From Mucilaginibacter sp. PAMB04168 (GTDB lineage: Bacteria; Bacteroidota; Bacteroidia; Sphingobacteriales; Sphingobacteriaceae): a DNA stretch of 64,000 nt. The notes under the pieces were generated by a model. It was not told the DNA's origin. It did not search any database and was given only the letters and a program-made list of their open reading frames with translations. The stretch covers positions 1,550,001 to 1,614,000 of the forward strand of contig NZ_CP155079.2 in the NCBI RefSeq assembly GCF_039634365.2. Reading direction: 5' to 3'. This document shows, piece by piece, positions 35,577-45,300 of this stretch. How positions within the stretch are numbered: position 1 is the stretch's first letter; each line of letters starts with the position of its first letter. The position numbers were made by a program, and so were the translations under genes.

Positions 35577-38168
35577 ATGGAACCATCATTATTGAATAGA
35601 CAAACCGGGAACGCAGTTTGCGGAGTTAATACAATATACAGCAGTTCCCAAATCCTTGATTACGATTGCTATCTGAACAACTTTAGTCTTGACTATAAAC
35701 ATGAGGGGTCATATATAGTAGTCGGTAATACACCGCCCGCGTCTGGCTGGGTTATCTATCTTTCAGTTATCAGGCAGCAAATGTCACTCTTTATGGTTGA
35801 ATGCCTTGAAACACTGGTTAAGTTTAAAAGTTCATTTATTCTGCCAGCAAACAGTACGACGCATACTTTAATTTTAGACGGCGGATTCGGTTATTCTGAG
35901 ATCGGAAAAGTTATTACAATTTATCCGCACAGTCAGGAAGACGCGGCAGTCATTGCCGGTCAATTGATCGAATTAACCAAAGGATTTGTTGGACCTGAAA
36001 TTCCAGCCGCCTTTCATTTACGAGGTATCGTTTATGCAGGTGTTAAAGAAGAACAAAGTGTAAACTTAAAGTGGCCGTTCGATTTAATTACCAGGCGGCT
36101 TAGTCCCAAAAAAATTAAGTGGCTAAAAGGATATTTTATCGTGCATCTGTTAAAAGGTGATGCCAAAGGCAGCGTATATAAATGTCTGAATGTAAAAACA
36201 TGGACGGATGTTCACTGGTGTTTGATCAAACAGGGCCTGGCATACCAGTGTTCAGATGATCATGGTAGAAATATCAGACACCGGCTTGAATGGCAGCATG
36301 AACTACTAAAGAAATTGCAGGGTGCAATACCGCTACCAAAACCATTGGAATATTTCGAATGGCAGGGTAATGCTTACCTTGTGACCGAGTTTGTCAGCGG
36401 CCAAAACATTAACGAAACGATCATCGCGACACAGGCGGGTCTTGTCTGGCTCTCCATGCCAGTACTTCCGAAGCGCCAACTGATTAAAATCCTACTGGCC
36501 ATAATTGAAATCATAAATCAATTTCATATTAGTGGTTTAGTGCACAGAGATATAAATCCCGGCAACTTCCTGATCCGGGAGAACGGAGAAATTATAGCTA
36601 TTGACATCGAATTGGTTTATGACTATTGCTCAGGCAAACCAGATCCGGCTTTTGCCTATGGAACACCCGGCTATATTTCGCCGCAACAGCAACGACAAGA
36701 AATACCCTGTGTTCAAGATGATATTTATGGCCTCGGAGGGTTAATGATCAAAGTTTTTACAGGGCTTTCCCCGACAAAATTTCTAAAGGCGGATTCCGAG
36801 ATGCTCTTTGAAAATCTTACGTTTTTTACGGGAAACGAGCGGGTGGCTTTCATGATCTGCTCCTGCTTAGAAGAGGACAGCACGATGAGGCCTGATATAA
36901 GATCCATAAAACATACTTTGGAGGTATATGATGCCTTATTGCTGACCGAAGCCTCGAATCATAAGCTCAGGGCAGAAAGTGAAACTCGCGTCAATATTAA
37001 TGATATTATTCAGAAAGCTATAAATGGTTTAAATCTGCCACAGTTACGCAATGCAATGGGTTATTGGGTTTCGAGGAACACTCGATCTGCCGATCAAATA
37101 TTAAACGAATTCAAGTTTTCCGAATCTTCACTCGGATTTGCAAATGGCGTCTCAGGGATAATTTATGTATTGGCCAAAGCAGATAAGTCGGGATTCGATA
37201 TAACAGGATTGCACGACCTTATCTATCATAATTATAAGCTGCTGGATACAAACAGCGATACAGGTATTGTTGACTATGGTGATTATTTTTTTGGAGCCGC
37301 CGGTATCACGGTCGGTATAAACGCTATGATAGCTTCCGGATTATTGGAAAACAGCGTGAATAATAACAATATGATTTACAGGGCGCTCAATGGAACGGTA
37401 AGTGGCCTGAGCATTGCTGCTGGTCTTGCAGGGAAAGGCTTAGCCATATTGAATTGCCAGTCCGGTTCCAAACTACCCAACCTGTACGCAATGGTTTCAG
37501 CCATTGTCGGCACCATAATAAAGGAGCAAAAACCTGATGGTTCCTGGGACATCAGGGAAGATGAAAGTCAAAAGAAAGGGATCAAGTTGTATAGTTTATC
37601 TTATGGTATTGCAGGAGTCATTTACTTTTTATTGGCGTATTATGAGAAATACGAGGATACGAAAGTAAGATCGGCGATAATTAAATCACTATACTGGCTC
37701 AAACGCCAGCGAAAAAACATCGACGGAAAACCATTGTGGCCGGTAAGCAATAAAAATAGAAGTGTTGATCCCTGGTTTGAATTTGGATTTACGGGAGTAG
37801 CATTGACTTATATTAAAGCTTATCAGGTCTTAAAAATCCAGGATTATAAAGATGTGGCAGCATCAGCACTACATCATCATCCGAAAAATATTTCCAGCAA
37901 TTATATTACGTATGCCAATGGCTTGTCGGGTCTTGGTGACGTTTTTTTGTATGCCTACCGGGTTTTTGGTGATGAAGATTGGCTAAATCGGGCCGGTCAT
38001 ATTGCAAACCTGCTATGCCATCTTTTCCGGCAACCTGATGACAATTCTATTTACTGGTTAGAGTCTAACCACACAGATCCGGCAAGTGACCTCATGGCTG
38101 GCAATGCCGGTATCATTCATTTTCTGATAGGCTATGCCGACCATGAAAGGATACGGACATTGTTATAA
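35577..38168 (+). CDS. LanKC-like lanthionine synthetase (lyase-kinase-cyclase)
   Basis: This 863-residue three-domain protein is typical of class III lanthipeptide synthetases, which phosphorylate Ser/Thr of a precursor, eliminate phosphate and cyclise with Cys. The lyase-like part (1-175) has IGKVITIYPHSQEDA and GPEIPAA. The kinase (about 185-460) has V-H-R-D-I-N-P-G-N at about 321-329 and D-I-E in the magnesium-binding position. The LanC-like barrel (about 495-863) keeps the GxxG repeats (FGAAGI, YGIAGV, ANGLSG, AGNAGI). The zinc-ligand Cys and Cys-His positions are replaced (YGIAG, NGLSG), pointing to class III rather than IV. No certain precursor gene is adjacent. The MauE-like gene follows by 13 bp. 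Confidence 0.85.
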   Translation: MEPSLLNRQTGNAVCGVNTIYSSSQILDYDCYLNNFSLDYKHEGSYIVVGNTPPASGWVIYLSVIRQQMSLFMVECLETLVKFKSSFILPANSTTHTLILDGGFGYSEIGKVITIYPHSQEDAAVIAGQLIELTKGFVGPEIPAAFHLRGIVYAGVKEEQSVNLKWPFDLITRRLSPKKIKWLKGYFIVHLLKGDAKGSVYKCLNVKTWTDVHWCLIKQGLAYQCSDDHGRNIRHRLEWQHELLKKLQGAIPLPKPLEYFEWQGNAYLVTEFVSGQNINETIIATQAGLVWLSMPVLPKRQLIKILLAIIEIINQFHISGLVHRDINPGNFLIRENGEIIAIDIELVYDYCSGKPDPAFAYGTPGYISPQQQRQEIPCVQDDIYGLGGLMIKVFTGLSPTKFLKADSEMLFENLTFFTGNERVAFMICSCLEEDSTMRPDIRSIKHTLEVYDALLLTEASNHKLRAESETRVNINDIIQKAINGLNLPQLRNAMGYWVSRNTRSADQILNEFKFSESSLGFANGVSGIIYVLAKADKSGFDITGLHDLIYHNYKLLDTNSDTGIVDYGDYFFGAAGITVGINAMIASGLLENSVNNNNMIYRALNGTVSGLSIAAGLAGKGLAILNCQSGSKLPNLYAMVSAIVGTIIKEQKPDGSWDIREDESQKKGIKLYSLSYGIAGVIYFLLAYYEKYEDTKVRSAIIKSLYWLKRQRKNIDGKPLWPVSNKNRSVDPWFEFGFTGVALTYIKAYQVLKIQDYKDVAASALHHHPKNISSNYITYANGLSGLGDVFLYAYRVFGDEDWLNRAGHIANLLCHLFRQPDDNSIYWLESNHTDPASDLMAGNAGIIHFLIGYADHERIRTLL

Positions 38169-38181
38169 ACATATATACAAC

Positions 38182-38622
38182 ATGAAAAAAATAATAATCA
38201 TGGATATCATAACGGCTCTGGTCATTCTTCTGTTCCTGTATGCAAGCTTTAGCAAGATATTCGACCTGTGGTATTTTAAATATGACCTGTCGAAACAGCC
38301 ATTTCCTAAATGGCTGCAAAATATCCTGGTATGGGCTATTCCCTTTTCGGAAATTTTCATAGCTGGATTATTAATGCTCAAACGCACAAGGGGACTTGGT
38401 CTTTATCTTGCCTTGTCCCTGATGCTGCTCTTTACAGGATATACAGCGGCCATTCTGTTGCATGTTTTCGCTTTTGTGCCTTGCGGGTGCGGCGGCGTGA
38501 TCAGGATGTTGTCGTGGCCGCAACATTTGATTTTCAATATATTTTTCGCAGTCATCATCGCCGCTGCGATCCGGCTAAGACATAAAACGTTACAGGACAA
38601 ACAGCTCCGAATGCAGGTTTAG
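38182..38622 (+). CDS. MauE/DoxX-like redox-associated membrane protein
   Basis: This 146-residue protein (start ATG 38182; an upstream ATG at 38134 would overlap LanKC) has four membrane helices. It carries a PCGCGGVIRMLSWPQHLIFN motif between helices 3 and 4, as in MauE-type proteins of Bacteroidota. MauE is needed for thiol or disulfide handling during maturation of methylamine dehydrogenase. The CGCGG cysteines suggest electron transfer across the membrane to periplasmic thiols. The position directly after LanKC and before a two-Cys exported protein makes a shared pathway plausible. Confidence 0.82.
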   Translation: MKKIIIMDIITALVILLFLYASFSKIFDLWYFKYDLSKQPFPKWLQNILVWAIPFSEIFIAGLLMLKRTRGLGLYLALSLMLLFTGYTAAILLHVFAFVPCGCGGVIRMLSWPQHLIFNIFFAVIIAAAIRLRHKTLQDKQLRMQV

Positions 38623-38712
38623 CATTTGTAAAGATATTTCACGCGCGAAGTCAGGTTAAAGTACTGATCCTGGATAAAATCAGTCATCTTATTGAACATA
38701 ATTTTTATCAAA

Positions 38713-39000
38713 ATGAAAAAGATCAGAATGGGCTTTATAGCCTTAGCAGCAATTGCTGGTGTTGGCGGCGCTTATGCGACCAGCCACAAAACACGTTTAA
38801 CTGGTACTGTGTACTATTCACAAAAAATCAATTCAACACAGAGTGTTTGGCGGGCCGTGCAACCGGGTACAGCCTGCCAGCCGTCTGCGCTCGATTGTAC
38901 CATCACATCGACCAGCGCCAATGTGACCTCGTTACCGCCAAATACCTACCCGGCTCAATTTACGGTGGTTAATAATGCCGGTAAATCACACGGTATGTAA
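38713..39000 (+). CDS. small exported two-Cys protein (DUF6520-like)
   Basis: This 95-residue protein (start ATG 38713) has an N-terminal signal (MKKIRMGFIALAAIAGVGGAYA) and a mature part with W46, C55 and C62 amid many Ser/Thr. The lay-out fits the DUF6520 family of small secreted proteins found beside MauE and TlpA genes in Bacteroidota. It could be the client of the redox partners, or, less likely, of LanKC, whose action is cytoplasmic. The spacing after MauE is 90 bp. Function unknown. Confidence 0.7.
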   Translation: MKKIRMGFIALAAIAGVGGAYATSHKTRLTGTVYYSQKINSTQSVWRAVQPGTACQPSALDCTITSTSANVTSLPPNTYPAQFTVVNNAGKSHGM

Positions 39001-39012
39001 TTGCGGAAAAAT

Positions 39013-39052
39013 TAAAGAGTTAAACTGCATGAAAGTGTAGTTTAACTCTTTA
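39013..39052. terminator. bidirectional terminator between DUF6520 and tlpA
   Basis: A perfect 14-bp stem (39013-39026 with 39039-39052) has a 12-nt loop with A/T-rich flanks. It sits between the plus-strand DUF6520 stop (39000) and the minus-strand TlpA stop (39057). Confidence 0.85.
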
Positions 39053-39056
39053 TTCA

Positions 39057-40499
39057 CTATTCTTTTAAAGCTTTACTGATCAGGCTGGTAAGTTTTGCGC
39101 CATTATCAGCTATTGGACTTCCGGGACTTACCATCAATTTTCCGGCTTTATCAATCAAAATAAAAGTAGGGCAACCGTCAATAAAATAGTATTTGGCTAT
39201 AGGATGATTGAAATTCTTTTCCTCCGTGAACAGGTCTATGGTATTTTCAGAGGTGTATTTGTGGCTTTTGATCGTTTCTTTCCACACCTTTATTTTATTG
39301 TCGAGGCTTACCGTTATCACAACAAATGGCTCTTCCTTAAAATGTTCTTCTATCTTCTTCAGGAACGGCGCGGATTGTAAACAAATGCCGCATCCGGTAA
39401 ACCAAAAATCAAGTAATATCACCTTTCCTTTAAATTCCCCGAGTTTATGGAATTTCCCTGATGTGTCCGGTAGATTAAAAGGATAGGCATCTGCGCCAGC
39501 AAGCCGGTTGGATTTTAATGAATTTAATATCTTTTTAAAAGGGGGATAATCAATACGGACAATCGCACTGTTTACAAGCGGATAAAGGTCATTTCCGGAA
39601 TCTTTGTCTAAATAAATAATACCAAGTAACAAACGTTGCCGAATCGCCCCTGAATGATGTTGCAAAAAGAAATTATAGCTTTTAAATATGGAAAATGGTT
39701 TATTTACATAGGCGCAGGAGTCGAATTTATACCTGGTAATTATACCCGATGCATAATTACCTGAAAGTTTTGTTATATCATGCCGGTCAAGTTGCCTAAA
39801 GTTTAATATTTCTTTGGGGACAATGCTTTTGTACCCTTTTAAATTTTGCCTGGCTGTATTGATCAGCGATTTCGGCAGCATCGAATTAATAAATTCCACC
39901 CGGCTTAAATAATCCCCTGTGACATCAGCTTCCAGCAGATAAAAGACATTTTCCGAAAGGGATCTTTTTTCAGATCGGATCAGCCGCATTCTTTCCAACA
40001 GTAAAGTATCGTGCTTTAAAAAATACCGTTTCGTTTCGGAGGGATCGCCCCATTTAATGCCGGTATATACCTTTTTCTGTAAGTCATTTAAAGCATTGAT
40101 AAGGCTGAATTTTCCGGCACCACTGCCATGAAAACGATATTTTTCATTATCCTCCGAAATAAAAATATTGTCACCGGTTTCAAGGTAATAATTATCCAAT
40201 GCCAGCCTGTTTAATTTATTGGTAGCATGTCGGTCGTCGTTATTCCTGGCAATGTAACTGATGCTTAAATGCATTGGAGTTTTGCCGGTTGGAATTTTGA
40301 ACGAAAAAGCTTTTTTTGTAATCGTGGCCTTATAAGAGATATTGTTTGAAAGAAAAGGGTCACCCACATCATTGGTCGTCAGTAAAACAGTATCTCCATC
40401 CGCTAAGCTGTTTACTTTACCGCTAATCCTTGCTTGTTGTGCCAACGCAAAGCTGCTTGCTGTTATCAAAAGGCAACCTATCAATATTATTCGTCTCAT
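39057..40499 (-). CDS. TlpA-family thiol-disulfide reductase
   Basis: This 480-residue periplasmic protein has a signal peptide (1-20, ...SFALAQ), an N-terminal DUF4369-like beta domain (QARISGKVNSLADGDTVLLTTN), a helical middle, and a C-terminal thioredoxin fold (350-480). The active pair is C370-G-I-C373 in WFTGCGICLQSAPFLKKIEEHF, with the cis-Pro motif DGCPTFILID. Such proteins reduce or isomerise disulfides, often with an outer-membrane SusC/SusD pair in the operon, as here. It starts 18 bp after the SusD stop and could use the MauE-like protein as electron source. Confidence 0.92.
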   Translation of the reverse strand: MRRIILIGCLLITASSFALAQQARISGKVNSLADGDTVLLTTNDVGDPFLSNNISYKATITKKAFSFKIPTGKTPMHLSISYIARNNDDRHATNKLNRLALDNYYLETGDNIFISEDNEKYRFHGSGAGKFSLINALNDLQKKVYTGIKWGDPSETKRYFLKHDTLLLERMRLIRSEKRSLSENVFYLLEADVTGDYLSRVEFINSMLPKSLINTARQNLKGYKSIVPKEILNFRQLDRHDITKLSGNYASGIITRYKFDSCAYVNKPFSIFKSYNFFLQHHSGAIRQRLLLGIIYLDKDSGNDLYPLVNSAIVRIDYPPFKKILNSLKSNRLAGADAYPFNLPDTSGKFHKLGEFKGKVILLDFWFTGCGICLQSAPFLKKIEEHFKEEPFVVITVSLDNKIKVWKETIKSHKYTSENTIDLFTEEKNFNHPIAKYYFIDGCPTFILIDKAGKLMVSPGSPIADNGAKLTSLISKALKE

Positions 40500-40516
40500 A
40501 CTTTTATCTGTTGAGT

Positions 40517-41887
40517 TTACCGGGGGTTTTGTTGGATGCCGCTGTTACTGATCTCATTATCCGGGATAGGCATCGCATAGCGTGGATCATTGGGCGGCAA
40601 AGTATAAGTAGTTCCATTATAAGTCCGCGTCAAAGTGATGGCGAAACGTGTCTCTTTATTCAATCGTCGTAGATCAGTCCACCGGAGTCCCCTGAACAAC
40701 AGCTCTTTCCGTCTTTCGGACAAAATCGCCGTCAATGCCTGATCCGGCGAATTGGCGGTATAGGCGATAAATGTGCCCGATTTCCACCGTGTGGCGAGCA
40801 ATGTGTTTAAATCCTTTAAGGCCCCACTGGTGTTTCCGGCCCTGGCATTGCATTCCGCACGGATCAGATATACTTCGTCCGTTGCTATACCGCTGTAGTT
40901 ACTATATTGCAGGTCATATGTTCCCGAGAAATAAGGCAGCGCACCGTTCAAAACAAAACAGGCCGTTTTCCTCAGATCGTTGGCCGCATAGGATTTGTAT
41001 AATGTTGAGTCAGCGATTCCCACATAATTCGGAAAGGTCAGATCCCACCCTTGCTGAGACGTATGGAAAATATCATCCGATAAAAGGGATGTATTGATAG
41101 CATATGGTGTCGGGTTTAAGGTATTATAATCCGTTAAGGTGTTAAACTGGTTAAGGCAGGCATCGGCATGTTGGAGCGCCATAGGATAATTTGCCATCGC
41201 CAGGTAGGCCCGCGCCAGCAATGCATTTGCCGCCGGTTGGGATGGCAGGGTTTGGTATTTCGCTTTTAAAGGCAATAAGGGAAGTGCGGTTTGCAGATCG
41301 GCAATGATTTGGTCGTAGCATTGCTGCACAGTTGCCCGGACTGACTTTATATTTAAATCTGAGGTTAAACGCAATGGAATGCCTAAATCAACCGATGCTG
41401 TTTTCACATCGTAAGGCATCGCAAATGTTTGGACAAGGTTATAAAACGCCATCGATCTGAAAAACAGTGCGCTTCCTTTGATTTGGTTTGCTTCGGCAAC
41501 CTGTGTAGGGCTGGTTGAAATTTTGGGTAAATAATCAAGGATCGTATTGGCATGATACACCTGTTGGTATGGCACACTCCAGTCATTGACGTTTTGCCCA
41601 ACGTTGTAAAGCTGTTTGGCCCATATGTACCCATTCCGGTCTGTAATGTCTTCATTATTTAAGATGTCAGAAGTTACGTAATAATCATCCGAGGCAAGTT
41701 CGCCTAAGCCAGGATCACCGGTATTGAAAATATTCTGATCATTCAGAATATTTTCAAGGTCTTTTAAAGTAGATGGTACAAATAGCGCCTGATTGGGCTT
41801 GGCATTCAGGAAATCATCCTGTTTTTTACAACTAACCATTAAGAGGCAGGCGGCTATTATTAATATGGCGTAAATGTTCTTTTTCAT
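40517..41887 (-). CDS. SusD/RagB-family outer-membrane lipoprotein
   Basis: This 456-residue protein has a lipobox signal ending LLMVSC20, placing it as an outer-membrane lipoprotein. It has the TPR-like helices and C-terminal block of RagB/SusD proteins (EVYLIRAECNARAGNTSGALKDLNTLL, AILSERRKELLFRGLRWTDLRRLN). It acts as a lid on its SusC partner, capturing peptides or glycans. The start is 4 bp from the SusC stop. No glycoside hydrolase is in the operon. With TlpA next door, the substrate is more likely a peptide or protein than a glycan, which is inference. Confidence 0.93.
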   Translation of the reverse strand: MKKNIYAILIIAACLLMVSCKKQDDFLNAKPNQALFVPSTLKDLENILNDQNIFNTGDPGLGELASDDYYVTSDILNNEDITDRNGYIWAKQLYNVGQNVNDWSVPYQQVYHANTILDYLPKISTSPTQVAEANQIKGSALFFRSMAFYNLVQTFAMPYDVKTASVDLGIPLRLTSDLNIKSVRATVQQCYDQIIADLQTALPLLPLKAKYQTLPSQPAANALLARAYLAMANYPMALQHADACLNQFNTLTDYNTLNPTPYAINTSLLSDDIFHTSQQGWDLTFPNYVGIADSTLYKSYAANDLRKTACFVLNGALPYFSGTYDLQYSNYSGIATDEVYLIRAECNARAGNTSGALKDLNTLLATRWKSGTFIAYTANSPDQALTAILSERRKELLFRGLRWTDLRRLNKETRFAITLTRTYNGTTYTLPPNDPRYAMPIPDNEISNSGIQQNPR

Positions 41888-41891
41888 GTGA

Positions 41892-44800
41892 TTAAAAGTT
41901 AGCTTTAAAACCGAATGCGTAAGTTCTTGGTAACGGGTAGGCGGAAAGTGACGAGCCGATCACCAGATCAGGGTCTAAATGATCCTTGTTGGCCCGCCAA
42001 AGGATGCCTATATTATCTAAATAGCCATAAAAGGAAATATGTGCAAAAGGCAGGTGCCTGAATTTTGATTTATCCAGTTCATAGCTTAACCTGATATCCT
42101 TTAACCGGATGTTATTGCCTTTATCGACCAATGCGGACGAGTACTGGTAAAATGCATCCCGGTCAGTTGTATATGGAGGCAGTTGAAAGGAGGGCACATT
42201 GGTATTACCTTCATCACCGGGCTTTTGCCATCTGAGAAAGTAATCCGAGTTACCCTGCCAGGGCAGGTTGGAAGACGTATAAGAGTTTCTTCTGAAATAG
42301 TAATTAAACTCGTAGCTGAGGTTTACTGAAAGAGATAATTCCCTGTAAGAGAAGTTATTTCTGAATGCGCCAAAGGTCGTCGGCCTTGCCGGGCCATTAT
42401 ACTCCATTTCCTTTAACGAGGTTTTAGATAAAATTGAAGAATAATCGGTACTTACCTGGCCGTTGAGATAACCCTGCGGATCACCAGAATCATGCGTCAG
42501 TCCCGCCCATTTATAACTGTAAATGCCATAAAGGGCTTTGCCTACTAAAGGATTTAAGGCGCTCGCATTGCTCAGCTGGATAAAGTTGTTTGGGCTGATC
42601 GTTGCATCATATTTAGTGACCTTGTCTAAAACATAAGAAAATAACAAATTGCTTGTCCATGAAAAATTGGGTGTTCGCAGATTACGGCTGTTAATGACAA
42701 TATCGATTCCATGCCCTTTAATATCTGCCGTATTGCCAAAAAAGGTATTTAACCCGGTTGAGGGAGCCAAAGGGGAATTGCCAAACAGATCATGCCCTGA
42801 CTTTAAGTAGTATTCTACGCTGCCGGTAATCATTTGATTTTTAAAACCATAGTCGACAGCTAAATTGATCATCCGGTCTTTTTCCCACCGCAATTCAGGA
42901 TTACCAGGATTAGCGATGAAGTCATAAGGATTGCCGTTAGGATAAGAGTTGAAATTTGCCGGAAACTGGCGGAGCGTCGTAACCGCAGTTGCATTGGTAT
43001 TGATATTGCCGTTATAGCCGTAGGTCGCCCTTATTTTTAAATACGGCAGCCATCCGACATGATAGAAATTCTCCCTGCTGGCTTCCCATGCTATTCCCGC
43101 TGAATAGAGCGGGACTGCCTTTTGGTTGGTATTTACGCCAAAAAGGTTTGATTTGTCGATCCGGCCACTTAACGAAAAAGTGTATTTGCTATCATAGGTG
43201 TAAGCCGCGTTGCTGTAATAGGAAATAAAATTATTGGTTGTCTTGCCGTAAGCTAAAGTCGTTGGAATGGTGGCGGAGCCATTAGGATTAAGCGGATAGC
43301 TTGTCGCGTAATTGATATTCGCGTTGCTGATCTCTGTACTCTTATCGTACCCGTAAGCTGTGTTTGCATCAGATTTGGCAATGGCCTGGCTTATTTCAAA
43401 TCCCGCAATGGCTGTGACCTGATTCTTGTCGTTCCAGTCATTGTTATAATTCAACTGTCCCCGGCCCTGTTGGGAGATCAAAAAGCTATCCGAAGTCTGT
43501 AATACGCCGCCAACCGGTATCGGTGTATTTAAATTCCCTGAAGCATCAACGGTTGAATAGGTATTGATCAGATTACGGGCATAGTAAGTGTTTGAGTTGT
43601 AATAGTCGTTAAGATTTAAGGACGAATTCTGATATTGGTATTTAAGATCGGCGCTGAAGTTCTTTAAAAACTTATAGTTCACACCAAAATTTATCCGGTT
43701 GTCCAGAGATTTAGAATTATTGTCTGCATTTTCCAATTCCTGCAAAGGATTGTAAATCCAGTTAAGGAACTTACCATTGCCAGTAGAGTAAACATAATCG
43801 GATGAATAATCGTGAATGATAGAAAGACCGCTACCATTATCGGCAGCGAGTCTGGCATAAGGGTAAATAGTATTTTTACTGGTTGTTATGATTGAACCAA
43901 CCGGACTGTTATTCTTTGCGTCAGTTTTTATCAGATTGTAACCAATGTTAATGGTCAGGTTTTTTACCGGGTTAAAGTTATAAAACGAGTTGAGCGTGAT
44001 CCGGTTATTCGAATTACCGACCTGGGATGCTAAACTGTTATCCTCACCCAAAGAAAAATAATAATCGCTTTGTTCGTTTCCCCCGGAAAAGCTTAGGGCG
44101 TACTGTTGCGTTATGGCATGCCTGTAAAAATATTTAGTAAGATCATTGCGTACATCATTGTTCCTGAAGGCGTTAATTTGCGCGGTGGCATCGGATACCG
44201 ATATAGTACCGGCTTTTTGCGCCGCAAGAATTTGCACAACAGGAGAAACGGCTTTATAACCGGTACTCAGGTCGCTGTTATATGCGCCTGCGTCAAATAG
44301 CTGTTGTTCTAAATCTATAAAAGTACCGGACGGGAGAAAATTAGGGTTGTAGTAAAGGTTGGGTTTCTCACTTAGGGTAATATTCGCATTCAGGTCGATC
44401 TTCAGTGCCCCGCTTCGTTTCCCTTTCTTTGTTGTAATTACAATTACGCCGTTCCCTGAGCGAACGCCCCAAATGGAGGCGGCTGCCGCGTCTTTTAACA
44501 CCGTTACGCTTTGGATATCATTCGGATTTAAATTGGACAGATCGCCATTATAGGGAAATCCATCTATAACGACCAAAGGCTGATTATTGGCAAACAAGGT
44601 GCTTATTCCGCGTATGCTGATGTCGCTTTGACCAGCCTGACCGTTGACAGTATTCCTATTAAAAAGCAAACCCGGAACTACACCATCCAGCCTGCTCAGT
44701 ACATCGCCACTAACCCTGCGGGAAATTAACGTTGAGTCCAGCTGGACAAAAGAACCGGTGGCCCTTTCTTTAGGCAGAGTCTGATAGCCGGTCGATACCA

Positions 44801-45194
44801 AAACTTCTTTCAGCATGGCAGTTTCGGGATTGATCAAAAATCGTAGTGGCTGGTGGTCTCCGCGGCCGAACCTTATTTGGGTCGTCTTAAAACCGATGTA
44901 AGAAATTACCAAATACCCACTGGTATCTGCTGTGTTAAGCTTAAATCTGCCATTCACGTCAGCCGAGGCTTTATTGTTGGATTTAACGTCCAATATCGTT
45001 GCGCCGGGTAACGGTTTCTGATCTTCTGCAGATAGCACTGTCCCTGTGATCGTAAAACCATTTACCTGCTGGCCATCAGACCGGGTAGCTAAAAAGGACA
45101 TAAATAATGGCAACAAAAGCAGGGGAATTTTGGCTTTTATATATTTAAAGTAGGGACATAGCAATGCCACTACGCTTTGAGGCGTTGTTTTCAT
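41892..45194 (-). CDS. SusC/RagA TonB-dependent outer-membrane receptor
   Basis: This 1100-residue protein has a long signal region (about 1-42), a carboxypeptidase-regulatory-like domain (GTVLSAEDQKPLPGATILDVKSN), a plug with the RagA-type motif STGYQTLPKERATGSF, and a 22-strand barrel ending in Phe (FGFKANF). No STN domain precedes the regulatory domain, so it is unlikely to signal to an anti-sigma factor, and no FecI/FecR pair is nearby. It transports a bulky substrate across the outer membrane with SusD, energised by TonB. It leads the susC-susD-tlpA operon. Confidence 0.94.
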   Translation of the reverse strand: MKTTPQSVVALLCPYFKYIKAKIPLLLLPLFMSFLATRSDGQQVNGFTITGTVLSAEDQKPLPGATILDVKSNNKASADVNGRFKLNTADTSGYLVISYIGFKTTQIRFGRGDHQPLRFLINPETAMLKEVLVSTGYQTLPKERATGSFVQLDSTLISRRVSGDVLSRLDGVVPGLLFNRNTVNGQAGQSDISIRGISTLFANNQPLVVIDGFPYNGDLSNLNPNDIQSVTVLKDAAAASIWGVRSGNGVIVITTKKGKRSGALKIDLNANITLSEKPNLYYNPNFLPSGTFIDLEQQLFDAGAYNSDLSTGYKAVSPVVQILAAQKAGTISVSDATAQINAFRNNDVRNDLTKYFYRHAITQQYALSFSGGNEQSDYYFSLGEDNSLASQVGNSNNRITLNSFYNFNPVKNLTINIGYNLIKTDAKNNSPVGSIITTSKNTIYPYARLAADNGSGLSIIHDYSSDYVYSTGNGKFLNWIYNPLQELENADNNSKSLDNRINFGVNYKFLKNFSADLKYQYQNSSLNLNDYYNSNTYYARNLINTYSTVDASGNLNTPIPVGGVLQTSDSFLISQQGRGQLNYNNDWNDKNQVTAIAGFEISQAIAKSDANTAYGYDKSTEISNANINYATSYPLNPNGSATIPTTLAYGKTTNNFISYYSNAAYTYDSKYTFSLSGRIDKSNLFGVNTNQKAVPLYSAGIAWEASRENFYHVGWLPYLKIRATYGYNGNINTNATAVTTLRQFPANFNSYPNGNPYDFIANPGNPELRWEKDRMINLAVDYGFKNQMITGSVEYYLKSGHDLFGNSPLAPSTGLNTFFGNTADIKGHGIDIVINSRNLRTPNFSWTSNLLFSYVLDKVTKYDATISPNNFIQLSNASALNPLVGKALYGIYSYKWAGLTHDSGDPQGYLNGQVSTDYSSILSKTSLKEMEYNGPARPTTFGAFRNNFSYRELSLSVNLSYEFNYYFRRNSYTSSNLPWQGNSDYFLRWQKPGDEGNTNVPSFQLPPYTTDRDAFYQYSSALVDKGNNIRLKDIRLSYELDKSKFRHLPFAHISFYGYLDNIGILWRANKDHLDPDLVIGSSLSAYPLPRTYAFGFKANF

Positions 45195-45244
45195 TTAAAA
45201 TTAATTGCAGAATTAGCGGATCGGTCAATTAAGGCATAAAAAGA

Positions 45245-45289
45245 CGGCAACCGTTGCAGGGATTAACTATTAACTGATTCAGGTTGCCG
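45245..45289 (-). terminator. terminator-like hairpin in the SusC leader
   Basis: CGGCAACC (45289-45282 read on the minus strand) pairs with GGTTGCCG (45252-45245) across 29 nt and is followed on that strand by TCTTTTTAT. It lies 50 nt before the SusC start and 12 nt after a possible small ORF, so it could attenuate the operon. Confidence 0.5.
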
Positions 45290-45300
45290 CCGCCCTTTAG

